A stretch of DNA of 60,172 nucleotides from Phycisphaerae bacterium (GTDB lineage Bacteria > Chloroflexota > Anaerolineae > 4572-78 > J111). The notes below the pieces were generated by a model. That model did not search any database, was not told where the DNA came from, and saw nothing but the letters and a program-made list of their open reading frames with translations. Shown piece by piece: positions 35,601 to 43,598 of the stretch (positions are counted from its first letter, which is position 1; each line of letters starts with the position of its first letter). The stretch spans positions 1 to 60,172 of the forward strand of contig JANQQF010000032.1 in the NCBI GenBank assembly GCA_028285035.1. Direction: 5' to 3'. The translations under genes and the position numbers were made by a program.

Positions 35601-37474
35601 CAAATTTCAGTGGGGCTAATCTAGAAGGGGCAACATTAAGCGGCTTTACCCCTCATCGTAATAGCTACAACTTGGACGTTCTACACAGCCCACCTAATTT
35701 TCAGGGAGCAAATTTAAGCCACGCCACGATAAGCTGGATAAATCTGGATGGCGCTAATTTATTTCGAGCAAATTTAACCAACGCTAAACTACATCGGGTT
35801 ACATTGATGAAGAGCGATCTGCGGCTGGCAAATTTTACCGGAGCTGATTTTGATCTGGTCAACTTTTACGAGAGCCAAATTGATAACCAAACGATTATTG
35901 CTGATAAATGGCGATTGATTTGGCGGTTGGTTAATGGAGAGGCAGGTGAGCAGGATCTGAGGCAGGCCGATCTGAGTCAAGCCGATTTACTCAATATTGA
36001 TCTGCGTGGGGCTAATTTGGAGGGTGCCAATTTAGCCAGAGCAAATTTTCAGAATGTTGCGCTGGATGAGGAAACCATTATCGCCGATAAATGGCGCTGG
36101 GTCTGGGCTATCCCAACGGTAGAGTCGTCAGGGGTGGAGTCGATGTTGCCCCCGTCCCTAGCCGGGGTCGACTTCAGTGAGGCTTATCTATTCAAAGCTA
36201 ATTTGTCTGGTCAGGACTTGAGTCAGGCCAATCTTAGCCAAGCTCAGCTAAACGGCGCTTCTTTAGATGATGCGATATTACAGCAGGCCAATTTAACACA
36301 GGCAGATTTGAGGCAGGCTAATTTGCACAGGGCTGATCTGCGTGGGGCTGATCTGCGTGGGGCTGATTTAAGCGGGGCGTATTTGGATGAGGCCGATCTA
36401 AGCGGAGCCAAGCTCAGCCAAACCCGGCTTGACGAAACAAGTTTGATGGGCACCAATCTGAGCCAAGTAGATTTAAGTGAGGCGATCCTTATCAAAGTAG
36501 ATTTATCAACCACTCAACTTGGCAAGCAAACCAAACTAAGCAACAAATGGCGACTACAACAGTATCTCATGAAACACGGTGGGGCTGGCAAAGATTTGCG
36601 GGGACGGGACTTGAGTGACCTATATCTCCAAGGGGTGAATTTAGAGGGGGCTAACTTACAAGGGGCTAATCTGCGTAGCACCAACTTAGATCAAGCAAAC
36701 TTACACCAAGCCAATCTACAAGAGGCTAATTTAGCCCAAGCTCGGTTATCCGAAGCTAATTTGAATTTAAGTGATTTAAGCCGAGCCGACTTAACGGAAG
36801 CCAGTCTATCTAGCGCCACCTTGAATGAGGCGGTTCTACACCAAGCCAACTTAAGACAAGCCGGATTACAGTGGGCTACACTCCTGCAAGCTGATCTAAC
36901 CGAAGCCATTTTGCAACAAGTCCAGATTAACGCCGCCAACTTAAGCAACAGTAATCTTAGTAACGCCGACCTTTCAGGCACACATCTAGGTGAGGCTGAT
37001 TTGAGTGGGGCGTCTTTACAGGGCGTTAATTTGGAAGGCTGTCGATATTCAGGCACGAAGCTTCATAACAGTAAAATCGATAAACACACCAAATTCCCGC
37101 CAAAATTGGAGCTTGCCTGGGAGCTGTTGAACCAGCCTCAAGATCATCGCGATTTAAGGCGAGTTGATTTAAGTGACATTAATTTGTCAGGGGTACAGCT
37201 TAAAGGGGCGGATTTGCGACAGGCTCAACTTGAGTTCCTCAATTTGAAGCAGGCAAATTTGCGTGAGGCCGATTTAAGAGATGTTGATTTATCTCATGTT
37301 TCGCTTGATAACACAGATTTAAGCGGGGCCGATCTGCGAGGGGCACAATTCCCCGACCTTCTCTTTGGGGCCACACTCATTTTGAATGGAGCGGTGTACA
37401 ATCAACACACCCACTGGCCGGAGGATGAAGATTTTGAGCCGGTGGCGATGGGGGCGGTTTTTAAGGAAGTCTGA
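32663..37474 (+). CDS. Giant pentapeptide-repeat membrane protein
   Basis: 1603 residues. About four membrane segments lie in the first ~170 residues. From ~180 to the end runs an A(D/N)LxX pentapeptide array of roughly 200 or more units, predicted to fold as a right-handed square beta-helix. It is broken several times by a recurrent helical insert of the type DKWRLIWRLVNGEAG...DLRQADLS (near 34125, 34480, 35905, 36085, 36545 and 37095), dividing the helix into modules. Pentapeptide helices serve as DNA mimics or protein scaffolds; nothing here shows a gyrase role. The ATG at 32663 follows a TATAAT. Convergent with the SARP-NACHT gene. Confidence 0.88.
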   Translation: MTKSSNTAKIQLNKVQKRYLNLRIILFSLIAMFLVLSLWLVVNIALDIYLVSLGLTGIELQVIRLFYVLQAGLTLAIIVMSFVVDLRIVRLIRRDPIVANLGQLGTYDQIGRFFKRVWVVGVMILAFIVSLFIYLGLRQYASLVILVGFVLILLLLTGATLLLLLYILRSDLSQIIAPLRGKDLTAFDLREADLRGKDLRKANLKGLDLTESRFKQSLLERAVLGGATLTRAKLQQAQLSGADLKRADLRGAKLNEANLRGSSLAEANLQGTDLTSAYLDGAILRHINLQDATLMGANLNQVDLSQATLSGADFSGANLLGTDLYQVSTLTPAKFHQADLSGAILRRAYFAKTDFSEAILIKADLNNAHLPWADLQKADLTQAGLQGIRLANANLTKANLTGADLSDGANLRQATLYQANLTDANLTGADLTEADLSQADLTRADLAGVRLIKANLADANLQGLDLSGIDLSWVNLKGANIDGAILDEKWQFIWELVNHTPIWETEGYFWAEEDGEGDFDENEEVDPYDYDMGFGLYEATHNERSFDLKGKDLSNIDLSGAKLAFMNLSGANLENTNLTGAKLFRTVLAHAYLRGTIIDGTDLEVENPWAFLIWQVVNGEARKKGIVLGGQDLQSADLHGVDLSDMGDLDGIELDGSNLEGANLARTSIFLASLNQANLKNANLQEANLNGSKLEECLLQKANLRQIKAIETDFNWADLAEADLTGADLQSAKFFGAKLMQCQLANADLRGANLEQANLSKANLAWANLSTGKKGGTNLTQTNLQDSELRWADLSGGVLTEANLRGANLQNANLMRADLTGADLTGADLTEANLAGANLEGAKLWDIKIKEAKWANVNLADAEIDQNFRDDILRLAQLTNTLYFNQAKGQHWAGVNLERADLQGVYLEAGDLTEAKLEYANLSGANLKGANLHGAILTESKLHGANLSGARLHAAHLAEADFSGADLSGADLHQANLEGANFSGANLEGATLSGFTPHRNSYNLDVLHSPPNFQGANLSHATISWINLDGANLFRANLTNAKLHRVTLMKSDLRLANFTGADFDLVNFYESQIDNQTIIADKWRLIWRLVNGEAGEQDLRQADLSQADLLNIDLRGANLEGANLARANFQNVALDEETIIADKWRWVWAIPTVESSGVESMLPPSLAGVDFSEAYLFKANLSGQDLSQANLSQAQLNGASLDDAILQQANLTQADLRQANLHRADLRGADLRGADLSGAYLDEADLSGAKLSQTRLDETSLMGTNLSQVDLSEAILIKVDLSTTQLGKQTKLSNKWRLQQYLMKHGGAGKDLRGRDLSDLYLQGVNLEGANLQGANLRSTNLDQANLHQANLQEANLAQARLSEANLNLSDLSRADLTEASLSSATLNEAVLHQANLRQAGLQWATLLQADLTEAILQQVQINAANLSNSNLSNADLSGTHLGEADLSGASLQGVNLEGCRYSGTKLHNSKIDKHTKFPPKLELAWELLNQPQDHRDLRRVDLSDINLSGVQLKGADLRQAQLEFLNLKQANLREADLRDVDLSHVSLDNTDLSGADLRGAQFPDLLFGATLILNGAVYNQHTHWPEDEDFEPVAMGAVFKEV

Positions 37475-37502
37475 CAGAAGTTAGCTTCGACAACGAGTAT
37501 AA

Positions 37503-37544
37503 TCATTCAACAATTAATCGATTAATTTATTAATTGTTGAATGA
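37503..37544. terminator. AT-rich inverted repeat between convergent genes
   Basis: TCATTCAACAATTAAT (37503-37518) and its exact complement (37529-37544) with a ten-base loop; it shares AACAATTAATCGATTAATT with the sequence near 9042. Could end transcripts in both directions, although the stem is AT-only rich and weak. Confidence 0.45.
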
Positions 37545-37569
37545 ATTTCACAGGCATCTGCTCTACCCC

Positions 37570-40500
37570 CTACCCTCCAGCGCCTACCTTCTTCTGCATC
37601 ATTCCTGTTGGCGCAGACGAAGATGATGTGTCACTAGCTAGATTGGCAAAGTAGGCCTGTAAAAGCTGATGAATGAAGATATAGCCGCCACCGACGCGAC
37701 GCAAAAAGATACATTGGGCAGCATAATCGAGGAAACGGGAGTATTGCCAGGGCAGGTGACCATTGCGCCAAAGTAGGAAGCGTAGGGTGTAATGCTTGAC
37801 GATGTGCCCGCCACCGTAAAAACTTCCCCAGAGTAAAAAACCGACCAAGCCAAACCGAAGACCGTGCTCAAGGCCAACGGTGGCCCCGAGCACCAAGGCA
37901 AAGGCCAGACCGCCGATCACTGCTGCAAACAAGCTGTTTTTGACCGCGAGTTTGATCCCCTGATTGGGCACTGATTTGGTGTCCGTGGCCTGACCACGCA
38001 GCCCACCAACAATCATAAATGAGACCAACCAAGTTAGGGCGATGCCAACAAAAGCCGCATTGAATTGAGTCGCCACAACCTGCAAGATAGCCCCAGGAAT
38101 CAGGCTGAGCAAGCCCCCTTTCACAGCGCCCAACCAAGACCACCCCAAACTTTCCACCGCCTTGATTTCATCCTGAAAGCCATCACCATGAGCAAAATAG
38201 GAGAGCAAGGCATAGCCCCCAAAACCGTTTGCGGCCCAATAGAGGGCCACCCCCAAGACCTCCGGGGAAAGGGCCAAAATCACCAAAAAGGGCAGCCCCC
38301 CTGCCAGCGCCGCCACGCCTAGATGTCGAAGAAGTTGATGCCGTTTGCTAGGGACAAAATCAGGCGTTCGATCTAGCCACTCATAATACAGGCCATCAAA
38401 TAAGGTGACCACAAGGCTCAAGGCCTGGGCGATGAGTAGCCCGCCAAACAACATTGCGCCCGCCCCTTGCCACGGCAACCAAGCCGTGACTAACCCAACC
38501 GCCTTGCTCACAATCTCTGGGGCACGGGGCTGCCAAAAGAAGATCAAGGCCCAAATTAGTAACCCAATTCCAATAGCCTCGATCGCTCGGGTACTCAGCA
38601 GATAGAGCCAACGCTCACTGCGACTGGGGAGCCAACTGGGTTGCATTCGCTCGATCAGGAAGACCGATTGATTGTGTTGGAAGAGCTTCTGGGCCAACCA
38701 ACTGAGCCAGGATGTCGTCTGCTGCGTCGAATACAACGCGTTGCCACGACGTCGCTCAAACATCCGCTCGACATAGGCGGCGAAGAGATGATGCCGATGG
38801 ACAGCTTGATCCTGATTGGCTTGCAAGAGCAATCGAGTTTCTGAGCGAGAGCGTTTGGCTCTTGCCTCTGCCGGTATATCGGAACTAGCTTCATCAGAGT
38901 CGTAGGCCAGCCGAATAACACTCAACATCAGCGGGGAGTCCAACACCTCACGTAATTCCTGACCTTCGTATTCAGCCTCACGCTGTAAAGCCACTCGCAA
39001 AAATGAGAGTTGCGGGCCAGCTTCGGCCAAAAAGGTGTCAATCTGTTCAATGTTTAAAGGCAAAAGTTTGATAGCCCCGCCAAGATGTAGACGAGGCTCA
39101 AGGTTGGCGTAAACCTCGGCTCGACTGCACACCACTATCCCACTCAAGCCATTTGTTTTCCGCAACGCATTGATCGTCTCCACCACATCGGTCTGATAGC
39201 GTGAGTCAACTTCATCAAGGCCATCTAGCAGTAAAACCAAATCATTCTGCTCTAACCAGTCTGTTCCCATTTTGGCTGGAATTTGGTACTTGATGGTCAG
39301 CTCGGACACAATCCAGTCAGTTAAAGGTGGCCGTTGTTGGCTCCATGTTGCCAAATTGAGGATCACGGGAATGGGTTGAGTTGGATCATACTCGGCCAGA
39401 GCAATCAGCTCGCGAGCCAAATCGATGAGGGTCATTGTTTTACCCGCGCCCGGCTTTCCTAAAATCAGCAGCGCCCGATCCGACTCTGCAAATAGATCGA
39501 GCATTTGCTTGTCTGGGGGGATTTGGTGCTTGCGGGTCAGCGGGGCAACGATTTGTTCCCACGGTTGCTCAACCATTTCAGGTACCATCTGCCGGGCCAT
39601 CCCTAGCCGAATATTGCTCTGCAACGCTTGCTCCATCACCCCTTTCACCCAAAAATTCTTCACTTTGTTGAGCAAGATCAATTGATTACGTCGCTCGGAG
39701 GTGAGCGGGGGTGAGGGTGAGGTGGGCATTTGTGGCGTGGTGGCTAGATTGGCTGTAGCCTCTGGTGTGTTGGAGGAACCCATAGCTGGAGCAACCTGAG
39801 TAGGCACGGAGCTGGTCAATGCCCCAACCCGGATCTGCTCATACAGGGCCTGCGTCTCGGGCGCAGGCTCCACCGCCAATTCCTCTTCCAAGACACGGCG
39901 ACAGGTTTCGTATTGAGCCAAAGCCGCACTGCGTTGCCCATTCCGGGCCAGCAGCATCATCAAACGTCGATGGGCTTCCTCCCGCCACGGCTCCAAGGTC
40001 AACCACTGGCGGGCGTAGCCCTCCGCCAAACTTTCCTCGCCCTGCTCTAGGTGACTCGTGATGAGTTGATCCAAAGCCTCGACCACCTGTCGCCGGAAAT
40101 ACTCTTGCTCACTGAGCAACCACGTTTCAAAATCAGGGCTGTCGTTGAGGGTGCAGCCAGTCAGGAAGTCGCTACGATAGAGGGCGATGGCTTCAGATAA
40201 ATTGGAAGGCTGGTTTGGTGGTTGATTTGGAGTTGGCTGTTCTTTGATGATTGCTTCGAAGGCAGCGGTATCAAGCCAGACATTTTCCGATGGGACGAAT
40301 TGGATGGTCTGACGATCAGTTTCAAAAAGGCCGGGGAGTTGGCTAGAGATGTGACTGAGCTCGTTGCTGAGATTGCGGCGACCCCGTTCCTCAGTCAGGT
40401 CGCCCCAAAATAAGTGGGCGAGATAGCTGCGCGGTACAGGTTGTTTCTGACGAAGCAGATAACCAAACAGAGCTACCGTCTTTTGTGTCCGCAGGGCGGG

Positions 40501-40575
40501 CAAGGCCTCGCCATCTTTCTCGATGTACAACGGCCCCAATAAATAGATGTGGTAGGCAGATACATTCGCTTCCAT
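37570..40575 (-). CDS. SARP-type regulator fused to NACHT and membrane domain
   Basis: 1001 residues. OmpR-like winged helix (about 5-95), BTAD helical repeat domain (~100-250, DFETWLLSEQEYFRRQVVEAL), variable linker, NACHT NTPase with Walker A LILGKPGAGKTMTL (~365-378) and Walker B LVLLLDGLDEVD (~445-456), then seven to eight membrane segments (~610-930) and a C-terminal GGGYIFIHQLLQAYFA motif typical of NACHT proteins. An ATG at 40575 is used; a TTG at 40584 is also in frame. SARP domains activate promoters, so a membrane-anchored, ATP-gated transcription regulator is plausible. Convergent with the pentapeptide gene. Confidence 0.85.
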   Translation of the reverse strand: MEANVSAYHIYLLGPLYIEKDGEALPALRTQKTVALFGYLLRQKQPVPRSYLAHLFWGDLTEERGRRNLSNELSHISSQLPGLFETDRQTIQFVPSENVWLDTAAFEAIIKEQPTPNQPPNQPSNLSEAIALYRSDFLTGCTLNDSPDFETWLLSEQEYFRRQVVEALDQLITSHLEQGEESLAEGYARQWLTLEPWREEAHRRLMMLLARNGQRSAALAQYETCRRVLEEELAVEPAPETQALYEQIRVGALTSSVPTQVAPAMGSSNTPEATANLATTPQMPTSPSPPLTSERRNQLILLNKVKNFWVKGVMEQALQSNIRLGMARQMVPEMVEQPWEQIVAPLTRKHQIPPDKQMLDLFAESDRALLILGKPGAGKTMTLIDLARELIALAEYDPTQPIPVILNLATWSQQRPPLTDWIVSELTIKYQIPAKMGTDWLEQNDLVLLLDGLDEVDSRYQTDVVETINALRKTNGLSGIVVCSRAEVYANLEPRLHLGGAIKLLPLNIEQIDTFLAEAGPQLSFLRVALQREAEYEGQELREVLDSPLMLSVIRLAYDSDEASSDIPAEARAKRSRSETRLLLQANQDQAVHRHHLFAAYVERMFERRRGNALYSTQQTTSWLSWLAQKLFQHNQSVFLIERMQPSWLPSRSERWLYLLSTRAIEAIGIGLLIWALIFFWQPRAPEIVSKAVGLVTAWLPWQGAGAMLFGGLLIAQALSLVVTLFDGLYYEWLDRTPDFVPSKRHQLLRHLGVAALAGGLPFLVILALSPEVLGVALYWAANGFGGYALLSYFAHGDGFQDEIKAVESLGWSWLGAVKGGLLSLIPGAILQVVATQFNAAFVGIALTWLVSFMIVGGLRGQATDTKSVPNQGIKLAVKNSLFAAVIGGLAFALVLGATVGLEHGLRFGLVGFLLWGSFYGGGHIVKHYTLRFLLWRNGHLPWQYSRFLDYAAQCIFLRRVGGGYIFIHQLLQAYFANLASDTSSSSAPTGMMQKKVGAGG

Positions 40576-40705
40576 TTCGCCCAAGACTATAGCCCTAAAG
40601 TCAAAATTTCAACAATTTCCCCCTAACAATTTGGCAAAACGCATAGGGCTCCATATACTCTTCACCTGTTACGGGGAAATCCCCCCAAACCCTCACCATA
40701 AAATC

Positions 40706-40737
40706 AAAGCTTGGCCCAAATTGGGCCAAGCTTTTTT
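40706..40737 (+). terminator. Intrinsic terminator in the leader of the nucleotidyltransferase gene
   Basis: AAAGCTTGGCCCAA and its complement with almost no loop, then seven T residues. It lies between divergent genes, only 43 bases before the ATG at 40780, with no plus-strand gene upstream for 3.2 kb. It may be an attenuator or an insulator against antisense transcription. Confidence 0.7.
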
Positions 40738-40779
40738 TGTTCCCCAAATTTATTGAGTTCACAGAGAAAGGAAAATCAA

Positions 40780-41625
40780 ATGAACAAGATGTTTATCACA
40801 AGTATGACCAAATCTCACAAATTAAGTCTTAGTGAAACGTTGGCACAACTCAAAGTTTCGGATAAGGTCGATGGATTAGCCCTATTTGGTTCGCGAACTG
40901 AACAGCCAAGTCCTGTCAGCGACTACGATCTTTTGATTTTGGTCAAAGATTCACCTATCCACATTTTTCAAATGTTGACTCACATTAATGGTCGCATGGC
41001 GGATGTAGTATTTGTTGAGACTGATGTGGTGGATCGATTATTGGATCTGAACGAAGCCGTTCGCAGTACCTCGATTGAGGGAATGTTGATGCTCAAATCA
41101 CAAAAAGCGCAGATCGTCTATGATCGGTCAGGGCGGTTGGAGCGAACCCGACAATATACGCTTGAGCGAATGCAATCTAAACAGTGGCTGCCCCCTACCC
41201 CCGAAAGCAGTCTATATAATGATTGGTTTTGGCAAAATCATTTACTATTTCACATCAAACGAATGATACAGTCTGATGATCCAATTTATCAGACAGCCGT
41301 TGATATGATGCTGACCTCAGGACTCTCTGACGTTTATCAGGTTTACTATCGAGTCCATAATTTACCTTGGCAGGGCGAGAAAGAAGCCATCCGCTACTGG
41401 CAACTCAATGATCCAAATTACCTCAAGCTATTACAAGCCTGTTTTTCAACAGTAGATCGTAATCAGAAGGTTGAATTGTACGAACAAGTTGTTCGGCAAA
41501 CTATCAGTTCCATTGGGCCAATGTGGAAAGAAGGTATAACAGCAGTCTATCTCAAGGATACAACGTTGCACCCTGCTCAAATCTCTGAAGCATTGCAATT
41601 CTGGGAAACCCTATTCGGCAAGTAA
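40780..41625 (+). CDS. MNT-type nucleotidyltransferase domain protein
   Basis: 281 residues from the ATG at 40780 behind AAAGGAAAA. Nucleotidyltransferase core: LFGSRTEQPSPVSDYDLLIL (G-S-R then S-D-x-D, about 27-46) with a third acidic strand VVFVETD. The C-terminal two-thirds are helical and resemble the aminoglycoside nucleotidyltransferase arrangement. Could be an antibiotic- or nucleotide-modifying enzyme, or an MNT antitoxin without its HEPN partner (none seen). Confidence 0.75.
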   Translation: MNKMFITSMTKSHKLSLSETLAQLKVSDKVDGLALFGSRTEQPSPVSDYDLLILVKDSPIHIFQMLTHINGRMADVVFVETDVVDRLLDLNEAVRSTSIEGMLMLKSQKAQIVYDRSGRLERTRQYTLERMQSKQWLPPTPESSLYNDWFWQNHLLFHIKRMIQSDDPIYQTAVDMMLTSGLSDVYQVYYRVHNLPWQGEKEAIRYWQLNDPNYLKLLQACFSTVDRNQKVELYEQVVRQTISSIGPMWKEGITAVYLKDTTLHPAQISEALQFWETLFGK

Positions 41626-41958
41626 AGGGTGTTCCTGTATAAGATAGACCCTATTAAACAAACGCCTTGACTGCTGTCATCATTTGATCAAAAAAGGATT
41701 TGCAGGTTCCAAGGGTACCTCATTTTTGGCAAAAACAGGCTTTTCCAGCACGACGCTTGCGTGGGGAATGCCAAAAAATTTACAAAACTTAAAGAAGTCT
41801 TTCTTATTAGTACTATTTTCAAGTAAGCCTATACCCCCACAAAACCTCTTAACTTTCTATCTTCACATCTCAAAGTATAAAACTAAAACCGCAAGAAATG
41901 GGTGGTTTCATCGCTGACTTTCAGGTATTATCCCAATCATATTTACTTGGAGAGGGTA
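41626..41958. other. 333-bp intergenic region, no gene seen
   Basis: Between the nucleotidyltransferase and the EamA gene. It carries TATTAT at about 41926 as a possible -10 for the latter and no inverted repeat with a T-run. The plus-strand frame at 41684-41917 has no ribosome binding site and an implausible composition. Confidence 0.4.
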
Positions 41959-42873
41959 ATGACATCCACAATTAATAAAGTGATGGGGCCGATGGAATGG
42001 GTTCTACTGATTATATTATCCGTTTTATGGGGGGGTTCTTTTTTCTTCAGTGAGGTAGCTCTGGCCGAGCTACCGCCATTGACTGTGGTATTGGGTCGAG
42101 TCGGATTTGCGGCAATTGCCTTAAATATTCTGGTCATTGCGATGGGCCATCGGATGCCAACCGATGGTAAGTTGTGGCGAGACTTCTTGATTATGGGGGC
42201 GCTCAACAACCTGCTCCCATTCAGCCTCATTGTATGGGGACAAACCCAAATCACCAGTGGGTTAGCGGCCATTCTAAACGCGACCACTCCCTTATGGACC
42301 GTTCTGCTGGCTCACTTTTTAACCACTAATGAAAAGATGACGCCACATCGACTGGGTGGGGTATTGTTAGGTTTGGTCGGGGTCACTTTGATTATCGGGC
42401 CAGAAGCCCTGAGCGGGTTGGGCATCAACTTTTTGGCCCAAGCAGCCATCGTCGGGGCGGCGATTGCCTATGCTTTTGCGGGTTTGTTTGGCAAACGATT
42501 CCGAGAAGTGCCATCCATAGTAACTGCCACAGGCCAAATCACCAGCACCACAATGCTCATGATTCCGTTGGTATTGTTCATTGATCAGCCGTGGACTTTG
42601 ACGTCACCCAGCTTCACAATCTGGGCCTCAATTTTGGGCCTGGCCCTTTTAAGCACAACCATCGCCTACATCATCTACTTCCGCCTGCTGGCCAGTGCTG
42701 GGGCGACCAACCTTCTGTTGGTCACCTTCCTCATTCCCATCAGTGCCTTACTGCTTGGGATGACCATTCTCGGCGAGCGACTGGAGACCATCCATTTCGG
42801 CGGAATGATCTTTATCAGTCTCGGCCTCATCGCGGTGGACGGGCGCTTGTTGCAGGTGTTCAAAAGAAAATAA
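41959..42873 (+). CDS. EamA/DMT family permease
   Basis: 304 residues from the ATG at 41959 following GGAGAGGG. About ten membrane segments in two EamA repeats (SVLWGGSFFFSEVAL; GLFGKRFREV between halves; LLLVTFLIPISALLLGM). Metabolite exporter; substrate unknown. Its last 126 bp overlap the 3' end of the convergent membrane-protein gene. Confidence 0.85.
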   Translation: MTSTINKVMGPMEWVLLIILSVLWGGSFFFSEVALAELPPLTVVLGRVGFAAIALNILVIAMGHRMPTDGKLWRDFLIMGALNNLLPFSLIVWGQTQITSGLAAILNATTPLWTVLLAHFLTTNEKMTPHRLGGVLLGLVGVTLIIGPEALSGLGINFLAQAAIVGAAIAYAFAGLFGKRFREVPSIVTATGQITSTTMLMIPLVLFIDQPWTLTSPSFTIWASILGLALLSTTIAYIIYFRLLASAGATNLLLVTFLIPISALLLGMTILGERLETIHFGGMIFISLGLIAVDGRLLQVFKRK

Positions 42874-43380
42874 CAACGGGTTGGGTGCCCATAGTTCCTC
42901 GTTGAGGTTACGGGTTAACCACCCTGCAGCAAATATAGCGATGAATGAAGGCAATCCCAGAAACAAAACGAATGTTTTCCAAATCTCTATGGCCTCGGCC
43001 AGACTTGAGGCCTCACCAAACATCAGAACAAACGCACCGTTGAGCAGAAGCACTGAAATGATCCCATAGCCCCACCCAACGATCACAACCCAGATTCCTG
43101 GTAGAGGCTTGCCGACCACACGAAGAATCACTCCAAGCACACCCCCCAAGACTCCCCCAATAATGGTCGAGGGAATAACCCCAATAAAAAAGCCAACCAG
43201 TAGCGTTAAAAGAATAGCAAGGGGATTGAGCGTGGCCAGCCCAAGAAAAAAGGCAATCACCGTGGTATAACCAAATGAGAGTTTAAGCGTAAGCCCCAAT
43301 CCCCGCCAGCAACCAATCACAAAGACATCGAGAATAGTAGCGATATCAATGGGCCGTCTCACATCTGCATTTTTGAGCAT
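42748..43380 (-). CDS. Membrane protein, unknown, overlapping the EamA gene
   Basis: 210 residues with four hydrophobic segments: YTTVIAFFLGLATL, LTLLVGFFIGVIPSTIIGGVLGG, WVVIVGWGYGIISVLLL and FIAIFAAGWL. The last ~40 residues (after WAPNPLLF) are polar, odd in composition and lie entirely antisense to the end of the EamA gene, so the natural end may have been nearer 42880 with a frameshift or mutated stop. Good promoter upstream at 43457-43486. Confidence 0.6.
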   Translation of the reverse strand: MLKNADVRRPIDIATILDVFVIGCWRGLGLTLKLSFGYTTVIAFFLGLATLNPLAILLTLLVGFFIGVIPSTIIGGVLGGVLGVILRVVGKPLPGIWVVIVGWGYGIISVLLLNGAFVLMFGEASSLAEAIEIWKTFVLFLGLPSFIAIFAAGWLTRNLNEELWAPNPLLFSFEHLQQAPVHRDEAETDKDHSAEMDGLQSLAENGHPKQ

Positions 43381-43456
43381 AATTATCGCCTTTCATACTA
43401 ACATATAAAGCAAACCGAAATCCTCATATATTTTTGTTTCAGAATTTATTAAAATT

Positions 43457-43486
43457 ACAATACTATAAAAACAGGGCATTTGTCAA
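43457..43486 (-). promoter_or_regulatory. Promoter of the 210-aa membrane protein gene
   Basis: On the minus strand TTGACA (43486-43481), 18-base spacer, TATTGT (43462-43457). About 75 bases upstream of the ATG. Confidence 0.55.
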
Positions 43487-43541
43487 GTGGTATTTATTGT
43501 TCCACCTTCACAAACACGTGCATAACAATCACCATACATCT

Positions 43542-43569
43542 TTGACAAGTTCAGAATAATTGATATCTT
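43542..43569 (+). promoter_or_regulatory. Promoter of the seven-repeat secreted protein
   Basis: TTGACA (43542-43547), 16-base spacer, TATCTT (43564-43569), 30 bases before the ATG at 43599, which has AGGAGGGC ahead. Confidence 0.55.
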
Positions 43570-43598
43570 TTCTATGATCAAAATTCAGGAGGGCAATC

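Noticed and set aside
33706..37056. Several minus-strand ORFs inside the pentapeptide gene
   Set aside because: They mirror the repetitive coding sequence and are Leu/Ser/Ala-rich shadows.
41684..41917. 77-residue plus-strand ORF
   Set aside because: No ribosome binding site; Phe/Lys/Ser-rich chance translation of AT-rich DNA.
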